NCBI GenBank assembly: GCA_026770025.1
Contig: JAMXDE010000008.1
Span: 1,736,001-1,800,000 of the forward strand
Reading direction: 5' to 3'
DNA from: Craspedostauros australis
Lineage: Eukaryota > Bacillariophyta > Bacillariophyceae > Mastogloiales > Achnanthaceae
Length of the DNA: 64,000 nucleotides
Position numbers and translations under genes: made by a program. The notes under the pieces were generated by a model. That model saw nothing but the letters and a program-made list of their open reading frames with translations, was not told the DNA's origin and did no database searches. Below, in pieces: positions 34,322-44,297 of the stretch (position 1 is its first letter; each line of letters opens with the position of its first letter).

Positions 34322-34457
34322 GACCAGGTTGTGTGACGGGACCTGCAGTCGGTCCTGGAGGGGTGGCAACTTACGGGGCTTTCAGCCAAGCCACCCACAT
34401 ATTCATAAACTAGAACAAAATCTAAGAATCACAGTGGACGCCGATTTTGCTTTAATG
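34322..34457 (+). repeat. Left terminal inverted repeat
   Basis: 136 bp, beginning GACCAGGTTGTG. It matches the inverse of 38789-38924. Weaker similarity extends about 17 bp further inside, over the T-rich stretch. Confidence 0.9.
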
Positions 34458-34908
34458 CCTTCTTTTAATTTTTATCCACCTTTGTAGATTTACGGTCCTC
34501 TTGGTCGAATATGAACACTGCTCCGTGATGATCGCAAGGCATTGATTAGCTTTTCCGATGCAAACAACGCAATGTGCGCAGACACGTTCGGGAAAAAACT
34601 TTTTTTGACGGGTTGCGTACGGAATTTGACATTTCAGCGACGTCATTGTTCGGCCTGTCCGAACACGTTTTTGAAATAACGAAACGTTAGTTGACGTTAT
34701 CATTCAAATTCAAATTTGGCTCTCGTCACATGTCACCAATCTCCTCACATTTTGCCGCCAAATCGAATTTTGCTTTTCTGTGGTGGTGTGCTGTGCTTGT
34801 GGCATGCTCATGTAGTTCTTGTATTGTCACCTTCTTGCACTCCTCCTGCTCAGTTTATTTCCATCATTACTAGTTTTCTCTATCCACCCATCAGTACCAA
34901 TCAGCATC

Positions 34909-37900
34909 ATGCCCGTCTCTACCACGAAAGCTGCGTCGAAGGACGCCAATCCTTCTCCCTCCAAGAAGCAGCGTTTTCCCTCCTCTCCATCCGTGCGTCC
35001 CTTCCCATCCAATCCGATTGATTGCAAGGAACTCTTCGCACCATCTACTGCTGAGAAGCTCTTGCCTCCATTGGATATGGATGGTGAGCAGCACAATCCA
35101 ACTTCTGCAACAGACAAGCTCCTCCCTCCTGTGCTCGAAGGCGCGACCTTCAACAACGAGTGTGACATTGAGATCCTAGGCAACCACGAGCAAAATCGCA
35201 CACTCAATGCAACCAACGAGAAGCTCTTCGTCTGTGTGCACATCACCACCGATAATGGCATGATTCTTGACACCTCCAAGGCCACAGTCCAGGCCTTTGG
35301 ACAGGGCTCCAATGCTGGGACAAAAGTGCATGTCAAAGTTTGCGTCCCAACTCCTCCAGCTTTCCCCGCACCCCTTCCCGCACCGACTATCCAACCAGCA
35401 AAGAAAGGCAAGCGCATCCAATGCCGCAAGGCTGGCGACAACGAAGCCTTCCGCCCCAAGGGACGCAACAAAATCAAGAGCAGGAAATCAAATGCGGGAA
35501 GATTCCAAAACAAGCACAACATGAACAAGAGAGATGCGTTTGAAACCATCCACAAGGTTTGCAAGAGCTTGGAGTGAAGAACCTTGCGACTGTGCTGACC
35601 AAATTTCCTCGTTGCAGATTTGTATTGGGGCGCAAATCCAACAAGCAAGTGTGGAGCAAAGCGAAGAAGATCTTCGCGGTGGCCTCCAATGCGCTGTGGA
35701 AAGCGCTGATTCTGGCAATGAACTTGCCAGTTCCTCAGATGGAACAGGTGGTGGTGTTCGTGCGCGCAGGGGTAGACTTGCCGCCTATCAAGCTGGCTCC
35801 CAACCTCTACGCGATTTGCCTCGTCGGCAAGAAAAACATTGCACGCAAAGCAAGGTGCATTCTTGCCATGTCTGTCTCGCCACGCCAATGTACTAACCTC
35901 CTCTTGCGACACAAGAGCGAACTTCCTGACGATCAGCGTCTTCGCTTCTTGCCAGAGCAATACACCATCACACGGGGCCAGCTCCTCACTCTGCGCAACT
36001 ACTACGAGCTCTTGCGCGAGGGCAATGTGCTTGGTGCTGCTGTTCACGACTATCGTGTCAGCACATACAGCTTGGCTGGCATGGTGTCCTTCATCAGCAA
36101 CACAACCACATACAAGGTGGGCCTTTGTCACAATATCAAATTGGGAGGGGTGATATTTGAAAATGTGTCAGTATTCGAATGTGGCAGAACAAGCGTAGAC
36201 GAGCTGTTCCACATGTACAAGATTACGACGAACAATCCAGTCAGCAAGCCAGCATTCTGAGCAATGACGGGCCTGCTCACACGCAGAGACAAAGTGGTTA
36301 CTGGTCTCTCCTCTTTTGAAAACTACTTCTTGATGGCAATGAAGACGTTGAAGGAGATGCTCATGCGCTTGAATACCCTACTCGAGGATTCATTCAACAG
36401 TGATGACGGACACGACGACCTAACTGTGGAGTATATTCAAACCTGTGAGACATTGGTGCGCGATCTGGACCTAATGATCACATGCCTCAAGTGGGAGTAT
36501 ACTGCGTCGCACATGCAGATCAAGTGCAAAGAAGACTGCATGCACTGCGCTCATTTCGCGCTTCGCCGCGATCCAAAAACGTGACAGGCTAAATCTACAC
36601 TCAACACCACCACCACAACAGCACCTGCCAGCACCGATATGACATGCGTGGTCATTCATCCTCCCACAACAGCAACAGAGTGTGATGCCAATGCCATTTC
36701 TCCCATCACTCATGATCAACAAGGCAAAGTATGCAACAGATGTGGAGACACGATGCGATTCATGGATGTTCACGTCGCACCATTCATCGAGACGCTCAAG
36801 GCCAATCATCTTGGCGACCATGAGGATGAATTAAGCAGGATGCTGGAGGCAGTACTGGGCTTCAACAATGAGATCACTGTGTACATGGCACACCGAGTGA
36901 GAGCAAAGATCCAATTCAATCAGATGAACAAGTACAAGGCCAAGCTCAACAACAATGACAAGTGCGCCTATGTCGTCATCAATCATAAGCAGAAGATTCT
37001 GCTGACAGCGCAAGGAGAATTGCAGACAGAGTACTGGGGCAAGAAGGGCATGTCGCTCCTTGGCATTATGATTGTCACTTGCAAAGATGACGAATTCACG
37101 TATCGCTTTGTTGACATAATTGTTCATGACCTGCCAACCCAAGACACACTTAAAGTTGGTGGGCTTCTCAAAGCCATCCAGAAGAAGGTACGCGATCTCC
37201 TACCATCGGTGACAGAAATCATGCTGCAGTCAGACAACGCTGGCTGCTTTGCCAGCCACGAGCACATCGTGCTCGTCTCATCACGGATCAACAAGAATGC
37301 GTCATGCAACAGACTTCCCAATTTGTCATTTGGATCTACACAGAAGCCCAAACCGGCAAAGGGCGAATCGACACTCACTTCGCCTACATCACTATCGTAC
37401 TACGATCCTATGTGCAAAGTGGCGGCAAGATTCAAACCGAACACGAAATTTTCGTCGCGATGCGAATGGGAAATATCAGAGGTACTACCACCGTCTTAGT
37501 TGACGCATCGGGTTTGGAAGGTCGCTGTGTGATGCACAAGACAAATGCACGCATCAGGTTCCGCGCGAAGGGCATGAATGTACGATCAACGCACAAGGTG
37601 CAACACAGAAACGGCTATGCAGACGTACTTGCAGCTTCAAATGTTCCTGATCCAGTGCATGTGGAGGAAGCTGAATGGGAAGACTATGACGTCATGAATT
37701 CCAAGGTTCCTATCATGATAGAACACCGGTCCACACAAGAGCCACTTGCAGCAACATCACCACGGAAGCAGAAAAAGACCCTCAGGTTCGCGAAGAGTGC
37801 CACTGAAAGCAAGGCGCTGACGTACCTCGAAGGGATCAACATGGCAGCCTTGGAGACACCTGACGTAAGTAGTGTGCTGCAGGACACCACAGCAGCAACA

Positions 37901-38233
37901 GAACATCCGCGATTGGCTGAACCTGGCTGGGCTGCGAAAGCCGTACGACGTAACAAGCCCATTCCCCCATACCTGGTGGAAGTGTTGGAGGAGGTGTGCA
38001 GAGTGGCACGCGCGGACCCGAAGAACAGACCAACTGAGTACGAGGCATTCAGGCGGTGCATGGAGACGACCGAAATGAAGACTGACTGGTATGCACGGGT
38101 ACACGTGAACCCAATGCGAGTGAAGCAATACATGTCCGCGTCGTACCAGCGCACGAAACCGAAGCCCACGAACATGAGTACCCTGGAAACCACGATAAAC
38201 AAAAAACGCGACAAACACAACGAACACAACTAA
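34909..38233 (+). pseudogene. Decayed transposase of the 34.3-38.9 kb element
   Basis: Four reading blocks form one broken coding sequence. 34909-35577 starts at ATG and has a Ser/Pro/Lys-rich leader ending in FETIHKVC. Block two, 35559-36260, continues in another frame as ELGVKNLATVL, so a frameshift lies near 35556. Blocks two to four share one frame but are cut by TGA at 36258-36260 and 36582-36584. Block four (36639 on) holds a CNRCGD pair, YWGKKGMSLLG, and LQSDNAGCFASHEH. A further frameshift near 37285-37320 leads into YTEAQTGKGRIDTHF and IRGTTTVL, running to 38233. These strings resemble an RNase H-like DDE transposase family known to me from eukaryotic genomes by its 'DNAGCYHS' and 'GKG-CD' signatures, but I cannot name its superfamily. 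The expected first acidic residue seems to be Asn (VVINHKQKIL). Confidence 0.7.
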
Positions 38234-38276
38234 CACCCCACCACTGACGAACGCGAACAGCACCCACACAGAGATC

Positions 38277-38492
38277 GTGCCTGCACAACACACAACAGCA
38301 GATGAGAAGGAAATCGCGCTGCAACAAGAAGAAAACGAAGCATCGGAGCAAATTGCGTGCGAGACACAAACAATGAAGGAGAATACGGAATCTCCGGAGT
38401 TGGTGGAACAAAATGTGAGGACACAATTGTTGCGGCGAGTCAGAGCTGCAATGGAGGCAAGTTATGACACACGTGAAACCCAATTAAGATGA
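38277..38492 (+). pseudogene. Short charged open segment inside the transposon
   Basis: 71 codons rich in Glu and Gln, with the helix-like stretch EIALQQEENEASEQIACE and a C-terminal VRTQLLRRVRAAMEAS. It follows the last transposase block and may be the remains of its C-terminus or of a second element gene. It has no recognisable domain. Confidence 0.3.
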
Positions 38493-38788
38493 AAAGGGGT
38501 CAAGATGCAGATTATGAGTCTTATCGATGTCGTACGAGTCTGTGCAACTGCTTCACTGCTGGATCGTCCTTGATTGGTGCACGTGTTCACAGCGTAACGC
38601 CAATTCAACGGTTTCACACGTATCCTGGTTTGGAGGGACTAAGAAAATAAATTAGCACTGCAATTGACATCGATAATTCTTCTTTTGGTGATACGAATCA
38701 AGGCACCAAGACACCGAATCTGGCCGTAGTGCGCTAGTCGTGTCTAGATGAGCGCGAAATTGATGGGTCCATAAAACTTAAAATAAAC

Positions 38789-38924
38789 CATTAAAGCAAA
38801 ATCGGCGTCCACTGTGATTCTTAGATTTTTCTCTAGTTTATGAATATGTGGGTGGTTTGGTTGAAATCCCCGTAAGTTGCCACCCCTCCAGGACCGACTG
38901 CAGGTCCCGTCACACAACCGGGTC
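38789..38924 (-). repeat. Right terminal inverted repeat
   Basis: 136 bp; read on the minus strand it begins GACCCGGTTGTG and follows the left repeat without gaps. It is followed directly by ATAC (38925-38928). Confidence 0.9.
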
Positions 38925-39444
38925 ATACAGAGACCACCTTCTGAGCAACATCAAGACACACAAGACTCGTTTGGACGGAAGCAGCGGTACAATACAATAC
39001 AGGCAAAATAGACTCCAGTTTCCTACCTGAATCAAGCTAGTCGAATGACGCTTTACGAGAATGTCTCATCCAACGCACAAAACATCACAAATTTCGTCGC
39101 GACAGACCACCTTGTCTGCACGGCACGACCCGAAGAACACAGCAGCGGCAGCTACGGGGCGGTGAGGGAGGTGAGCACAACAGAGAAGGACGAAGGGTTG
39201 GAGCTGGTGAGGCAGAGAGGAAGGCATTCTGGACAGGGACAAGGCTGAGAACAGAAGACACGACGAGAGGTGCAAAGCATCAAGAGCGTGCGCCATACGA
39301 GCAACGAGCAGGTCGGAGAAGGCACGACCACACCTGAGACAGACAAAGACAAAGCAAAGGAAGCCCCTCGCACTCGCTGCCGCTCTCGCACGACCACGAT
39401 AGAACGAAGACGAGTGAGATACCGAAAGGCAGACAGCCCCGGAC
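38925..39444. other. Spacer between transposon and large coiled-coil gene
   Basis: This 520-bp stretch should contain the promoter of the next gene. Minus-strand open frames in it are probably shadows. A GT-type donor (CAG then GTAGGA on the minus strand) lies near 39025 and is the only hint of an upstream exon for the segment left of the transposon. Confidence 0.35.
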
Positions 39445-42400
39445 ATGATCAGGGATTGCGGTGGTATGCAGACACCAGCGATGAACCAGAAGATCAAGTC
39501 AACAGAAACTTCGTCACTCGATGAATTGGACGCCATCATGAATCTGCAACGCCAGGAGGCATTTGGCCACCCAGGCGCCAAAGGAAAACTCAATGGCAAT
39601 GGCAGTGGCAATGACAAAGCTGGCACTGGGGCAAGCTCCAACAGTCCCAAGCAACAACAGAACCAAAACCAGCATCAGCATCAGCATCAGCATCACCTTG
39701 AACAATCAAAGAAGAAGATCCCGCTGCATGAGACCATCGCCTTCGAAGAGGCGCATCAGCAAGTCACCCTCGAACGGCACCAGCAGAGTAGGCGCGCCAG
39801 CGGTAACGCCGCTTCCGGCCGCAGAAGCCGGAGCCGCAGTCGCAGTCGCAACATGCCACTCACAAAGCCGAGCAGCCGCCGCCAGTTGATGGATGGCAAC
39901 CGTCAGCAGAGCATCGGCAACATCAAGGTGGGCAGCAAACCATCTCCCAAGAACAGAGCGCGCTCTGTCAGCCGGGTCAGGCGCCTGGGATCCTCGCGTG
40001 CCTTGGTTTCCCCAGAATCCAGCCCGAAGACGGCGCCGGTAATGAGATCGAACTCGTTGGATAGCTCGGACAACACCACGCGCCGTGCCATGCTGGAGCG
40101 CAAGTCGTCCCAACGTCGTTCCATGACTCCCCTTGCCACACCAGGCAGCGCGCCATCCAGGAACTCTAGGCGTCTCAGATCGGGTGGAGGATCTACACCT
40201 AGTTCTGGTGGCGGTGGCGTGCCCATTCCCACCAATAGTAGCAGCAGCAACAGCAATGACAACAGTGAGCTGCCACCCGTCGGCAACGTGCATCAGAGGG
40301 CAGACGGCAACAGACACAAGGACGATCGCCCAGATGCTGGCAATGGCGACGAAAGCCAAAATGGGAGACGACGGAGGAGTTCATCAGTCTCAGGTTCCAG
40401 ACGAAGGAGCTCCAGCAGGAAGGCATCCTATCGTGGTGGCAGTGGTGTCGATACCGGCAATCACAGTGATATTCCACCAAGTCCGGGACCTGGACGACGC
40501 AAGGTCCCCTCGTCATCCTCATCTTTCCGAAGCGCCGTTGACAATGGCAATGGCAATCTTAACGGTCAGGGTCGGCAAAAGAAACGCTCCAGCTCTATCG
40601 ATAGGCGCACTGCAAATCAACAGCACCAGCACCAGCAGCAATACCAGGACTCTTCAATGGAGCACCTTGCCGCGTCTATTTCCGTTGAATCGGACGGCAT
40701 GCCCTCTCGTCAGTCATTCAGCCAACGCGATTCCGAACGCGGTGGCTCGACTGCGTCGGAGGACATCAATGGATCGAACTTCAAGAAAAAGACCAAGATG
40801 GAAAAGATCATCGAACTGCAAGCCAAGTACGACAAGTACAAGCAAGAGTTCATTGAAACATCGCGGGAGAAGCGAGCTCTCAAGAAGGAGCTCCAACAGC
40901 AAAAGAACGAATTCAGTTCATTGCAGAAGGAACTGGATTCGAATCGCGAAGAGAAGCAAACGGTCAGCAATCAGCTCACAGATGCGATGAAGCGGTTGGA
41001 GCATCTCGCCGAGGAACAACGCAAAGAGCGAATGGAATTCTCAAACACCGCCAAGCAGTTGGCCGAGGCACGGTTGGATCAGACCAATGCCATCGATGAA
41101 ACGCGTAAGGTGCGCACCGAACTTGACGATGCCAAGCGGGAGCTGGAGGAGCAAAAACGCAAGGAGAAGACGCTCTCAGAAACCATTGAGACTCACTTGG
41201 ATAAGATCTACGATCTGGAGAACAAGCTTCTGCGTGCTGACGACGAGATCAAGCATCTCGACGATGACATTCGCCATCTCGAGCAGGAGCTGGAGGTCTA
41301 CCGCAAGAAGTCATCGAATGAATCGGAGCAAGGCAGCACGGCGACAGCCGCCACTGTCAGCACCACCGAAATGGAAATCCACGAGCTCAAGATGAAGCAG
41401 CTCAAGGAATTGCAGGACCGCGTTGGCAAGCAGGAACTGGAAGTCGAAGAGAAGACGTTGGCAATGAAGAAGGATCAGATTCAGCTGGAGGAACGTGAGA
41501 AGGTGCTGGAAGAGAAGCTGCAGGAATTGCAAAATGCGGTGACAGACGCCGAAGCTGCCACAGCCGAACACACGGAAGATCCCATCGATTCGGAAGAGTA
41601 CAAAGAGTTGCAACAGCGAACTGCGGAATTGGAAGGCCAGATATCCGCCCTGCAAGCCAAGCTGAAGAGCGAGCAGCTCATGTCGACGGACAAGATTAAG
41701 AACCGGGATGCAAGCATTGATGAGTTGAAGCGGATGCTATCCACCACAAAGGAAGAACTGAGGCAACGTGATGCAGACCCCAATAGCATCGTCTCTCTCA
41801 AGAAGCAGATTCAAGACCTGGAATCCAAGATCTTGAATCTTCAGAAGGTTATCGCGGACAACGCCCAGCACGCAGATCAACTGGAGGAATCAATGGAGGA
41901 ATCCAAATCCACGACCCAGGAACTCCAATCTGCTATCAAAGAGAAGGAACGAGAGCTTGCGGATTCGAAACGCCAGGTCGAGGATTGGAAGCGCAAGGCT
42001 GACGACTTTCAAAAGAAGGCCGGCGAATGGACGGAAAAAGCGTATCAATGGAAGGAGAAAGCAGAGAAAGCTGCCGAGAGCAATGACGCAGCAAACGGAG
42101 GTGGCGCTACTGGTGCCACTGGTGGTGGCGCAGACAGCGGCGGTGGAACGGAACCCACTCCTCAGGAATTATTCCTGCAGGCGGCCATGGAACGTAAGAA
42201 GGCGGTGGATACCACAGCTGCAAGCGCCGGTGGTTGGGGATTGACCTCCATGTTTGGCAAGCGGACAGATACCAACGATGAAGGCGATACTTCCACGAAA
42301 GTTAAGGCGTTGGAGGAAGAGAATGCGAGCCAAGCAGAGACCATCAAGCGGTTGCAAACGGAGCTCTTCCAACAAAGGGCCAAGTTCAAGGAGGACATGT

Positions 42401-42534
42401 ACAGTGCACAGAAACAAGCCAAGAAAGTCCAGGATGAAGTGGACGCCATGCAACTCAAGAATGAGGATTTGGAACGGGAGCTGCAGTTGGCACGCAAGCT
42501 ACAGCGCGTTGCCCAAAACCATGGTTCCGCGTAA
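39445..42534 (+). CDS. Large protein: disordered SR/Ser-rich N-terminus and long coiled coil
   Basis: Single exon, 1029 residues from the first ATG; in-frame ATGs at 39466 and 39481 are alternatives. Residues 1-430 are disordered and low complexity: Asn/Gln/His runs, an RS tract (RRSRSRSRSRN), Ser-rich basic repeats (RRRSSSVSGSRRRSSSRK) and Gly/Ser runs. Residues 445-870 form a nearly unbroken coiled coil. A glycine-rich linker (GGGATGATGGGADSGGG, near residue 890) precedes a C-terminal segment with GWGLTSMFGKR and another coiled coil. No motor, ATPase or known domain is present. A cytoskeletal, centrosomal or Golgi tether role fits such a layout but is not shown. The gene begins about 520 bp after the transposon. 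Confidence 0.8.
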   Translation: MIRDCGGMQTPAMNQKIKSTETSSLDELDAIMNLQRQEAFGHPGAKGKLNGNGSGNDKAGTGASSNSPKQQQNQNQHQHQHQHHLEQSKKKIPLHETIAFEEAHQQVTLERHQQSRRASGNAASGRRSRSRSRSRNMPLTKPSSRRQLMDGNRQQSIGNIKVGSKPSPKNRARSVSRVRRLGSSRALVSPESSPKTAPVMRSNSLDSSDNTTRRAMLERKSSQRRSMTPLATPGSAPSRNSRRLRSGGGSTPSSGGGGVPIPTNSSSSNSNDNSELPPVGNVHQRADGNRHKDDRPDAGNGDESQNGRRRRSSSVSGSRRRSSSRKASYRGGSGVDTGNHSDIPPSPGPGRRKVPSSSSSFRSAVDNGNGNLNGQGRQKKRSSSIDRRTANQQHQHQQQYQDSSMEHLAASISVESDGMPSRQSFSQRDSERGGSTASEDINGSNFKKKTKMEKIIELQAKYDKYKQEFIETSREKRALKKELQQQKNEFSSLQKELDSNREEKQTVSNQLTDAMKRLEHLAEEQRKERMEFSNTAKQLAEARLDQTNAIDETRKVRTELDDAKRELEEQKRKEKTLSETIETHLDKIYDLENKLLRADDEIKHLDDDIRHLEQELEVYRKKSSNESEQGSTATAATVSTTEMEIHELKMKQLKELQDRVGKQELEVEEKTLAMKKDQIQLEEREKVLEEKLQELQNAVTDAEAATAEHTEDPIDSEEYKELQQRTAELEGQISALQAKLKSEQLMSTDKIKNRDASIDELKRMLSTTKEELRQRDADPNSIVSLKKQIQDLESKILNLQKVIADNAQHADQLEESMEESKSTTQELQSAIKEKERELADSKRQVEDWKRKADDFQKKAGEWTEKAYQWKEKAEKAAESNDAANGGGATGATGGGADSGGGTEPTPQELFLQAAMERKKAVDTTAASAGGWGLTSMFGKRTDTNDEGDTSTKVKALEEENASQAETIKRLQTELFQQRAKFKEDMYSAQKQAKKVQDEVDAMQLKNEDLERELQLARKLQRVAQNHGSA

Positions 42535-43027
42535 AGCCAAAAGAGAAGAGTGCGGGTACATTGGAACATAATAAAGATAGGAATAGAGAGTGTCTGTGGT
42601 TGTATGCGTGTCTGTGTGTATGTTCAGTATCGTACACTGTGGCTTGCACTCCACTTTAGCGCTCGTTGCGTGCGGACACTGGCACGATGCGAACGTCTTG
42701 GTGGGCTGATGCTCCCGTTGTCATTGCGACGACGTACCTCTGTCTCTCTCCATAGATCGTATGTACCATACAGCACCAATACTGATAATCTAATTCACTT
42801 CTACTCTGCATTCTGCTGCTGCTGCTGCCATTCACTCCTGCGAGTATTGGCATGCTGGAGTCGCGTGGTATGAGTTCGTTCTACTGTAGAATCGTGTAGT
42901 ACATGGTTCTCCTGAATATCGCCCCCGGCCCCAAACCTCGATTCATGCGAAGTTCTGGAGTGGAGTAGTTCGTTTTCGGAGTTCTGCGTTCCATGTTCCA
43001 CACGTAGCGGTTGCTATTGGCGATATC
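42535..43027. other. Convergent spacer
   Basis: This 493-bp spacer holds the 3' ends of the coiled-coil gene and the DUF1517 gene. A short CTG run lies near 42812-42830. No gene is seen. Confidence 0.4.
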
Positions 43028-44297
43028 TTACAGATCGATCAATTCTGGAAAGTCGGCAATGATGTCAGATCGTGTCAACACCTCCTTGCCGTCACCAGGT
43101 GTCCAGAAGGCCTCCACAGCATTGACGCAGTATCCGTCATCGACCATGGTATCGCTGGCAATGCTGGCAAGAACTTCCTTGGTCTTGGCGAACGAAAAAC
43201 CCGCGCCCTCGAAACTGTGGCCACATGCCGGAAATGAACAATAGTTAGAAAAGAGCGTTTTGTGTTGTTGTGTCAAGGATGAGATGAGGAGGCAAATATG
43301 AGTTGGTTGGATGTCGAGTTGTCAGGTGGTATCACACGTGCCGCACAGTACACGAACTTGTCAGTTACGGTCTGAGCCCAGGATCGGACCCAGATGCTGA
43401 AGCACTGCATCGCGCTACGGCGCGACATCATTGATTCGATACTTACGTCGTGGAATCGCCTTGTATTTCCACCACCAAACTGACAACGGCGAGGGTGCTG
43501 CCGCCGGTCTTTTCTTTCGAGTCCGCACCTGGGATGTACTCCTGTGGAGAGCGTACAGTATGCACCGAGGATGAGTATTTGACAGCAGGTATATTGTATA
43601 CAAGTACGGTTGTGCAATCAACTGAGGGTGAGTTTGTGGCAGTTCGAGTTTCCAAGCAAGCACCGTGATTGCGCACTGTGGTATAGGATGGGACTTCTAT
43701 ACATTGCCCTGGAAGAGAGTGTGCTCAATTGAAGAGGGGGCCATTCTCATCCACGCAATGGGTTCATAGGTGCAAGCAGCATTCATGAAGCAGGCATGGG
43801 CACAAATGGAAATGTACCTTCTCGAACTTGACTGCTTCCGCGTTGGCAAGCTCATTGTAGTAGCTCTCGGCCTTGCCGGCATCATTCTCGCTGAACCACT
43901 TGCCCACGCTTGCTGCCGCTGTCCAGGAATCGGAACGCCTCATCAAGGCTAAGCAGATTTCGTTGGCGAACTCTGACAGCTCCTCCGGTGAGTTGCCTCC
44001 GTGGGCGGCCTCGTCTTCCAACGCGGCAAAGATCGAGGTGTCGGAACGATCGGGGACCATCAGTGCGACTTGGATCTTTCCAACAGTGATGCCCTTTCCG
44101 AGCATGCCCTCCTCTTCGAAGATCTTGTCGAAGAAGTTGAGGGCGGTGGAAGAAGCCGCATCCCCGCGCACGATGGAATCGCGAGTGATGGCGGACGGAG
44201 TCGCCGTTCGTCGGAATGCTCGGCTCTGTGGGCCGATGCTGGAAAAACAAAGGGCGCCGGAAAGGAATGGAAGGATTCGGAGCATGGAGATCATCAT
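43028..44297 (-). CDS. DUF1517-family protein, probably plastid-targeted
   Basis: Three exons (44297-43818, 43541-43447, 43214-43028; intron phases 0 and 2) give 253 residues. DUF1517 proteins occur in cyanobacteria and plastids and are mostly uncharacterised. The N-terminus MMISMLRILPFLSGALCFS looks like a signal peptide, followed by a basic region with SRAFRR, suggesting a bipartite plastid presequence. The conserved part runs GITVGKIQVALMVPDRSDTSIFAALEDEA, RRSDSWTAAASVGKWF, EAVKFEK then (exon 2) EYIPGADSKEKTGGSTL and VVSLVVEIQGDST, and (exon 3) FEGAGFSFAKTKEVLASIA and GYCVNAVEAFWTPGD. All three joins restore this continuous domain. The frame is open upstream only with a non-ATG codon, so the ATG at 44297 was chosen; ATGs at 44294 and 44285 are alternatives. 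Confidence 0.85.

Larger units (their letters stand above)
34322..38924. mobile_element. DNA transposon, 4603 bp, long terminal inverted repeats, 4-bp target duplication
   Basis: The ends GACCAGGTTGTGTGACGGGA and its near-exact inverse define a 4.6-kb element with 136-bp terminal inverted repeats (6 mismatches, no gaps, about 96 percent). It is flanked by ATAC on both sides (34318-34321 and 38925-38928), the likely target duplication. The interior carries a broken transposase. The 4-bp duplication argues against hAT, Mutator and Mariner; it is not TTAA, so not classical piggyBac. The superfamily is unassigned. The repeats' high identity suggests a fairly recent insertion, yet the coding region has at least two stops and two frameshifts, so it may have been mobilised in trans or decayed recently. 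It lies about 520 bp upstream of a large coiled-coil gene. Confidence 0.85.

Noticed and set aside
34819-34908. Extension of the transposase leader upstream of the ATG at 34909
   Set aside because: The earlier in-frame start gives a hydrophobic tract (LLALLLLSLFPSLLVF) right inside the T-rich flank; the second ATG has better context (AGCATCATGCC) and composition.
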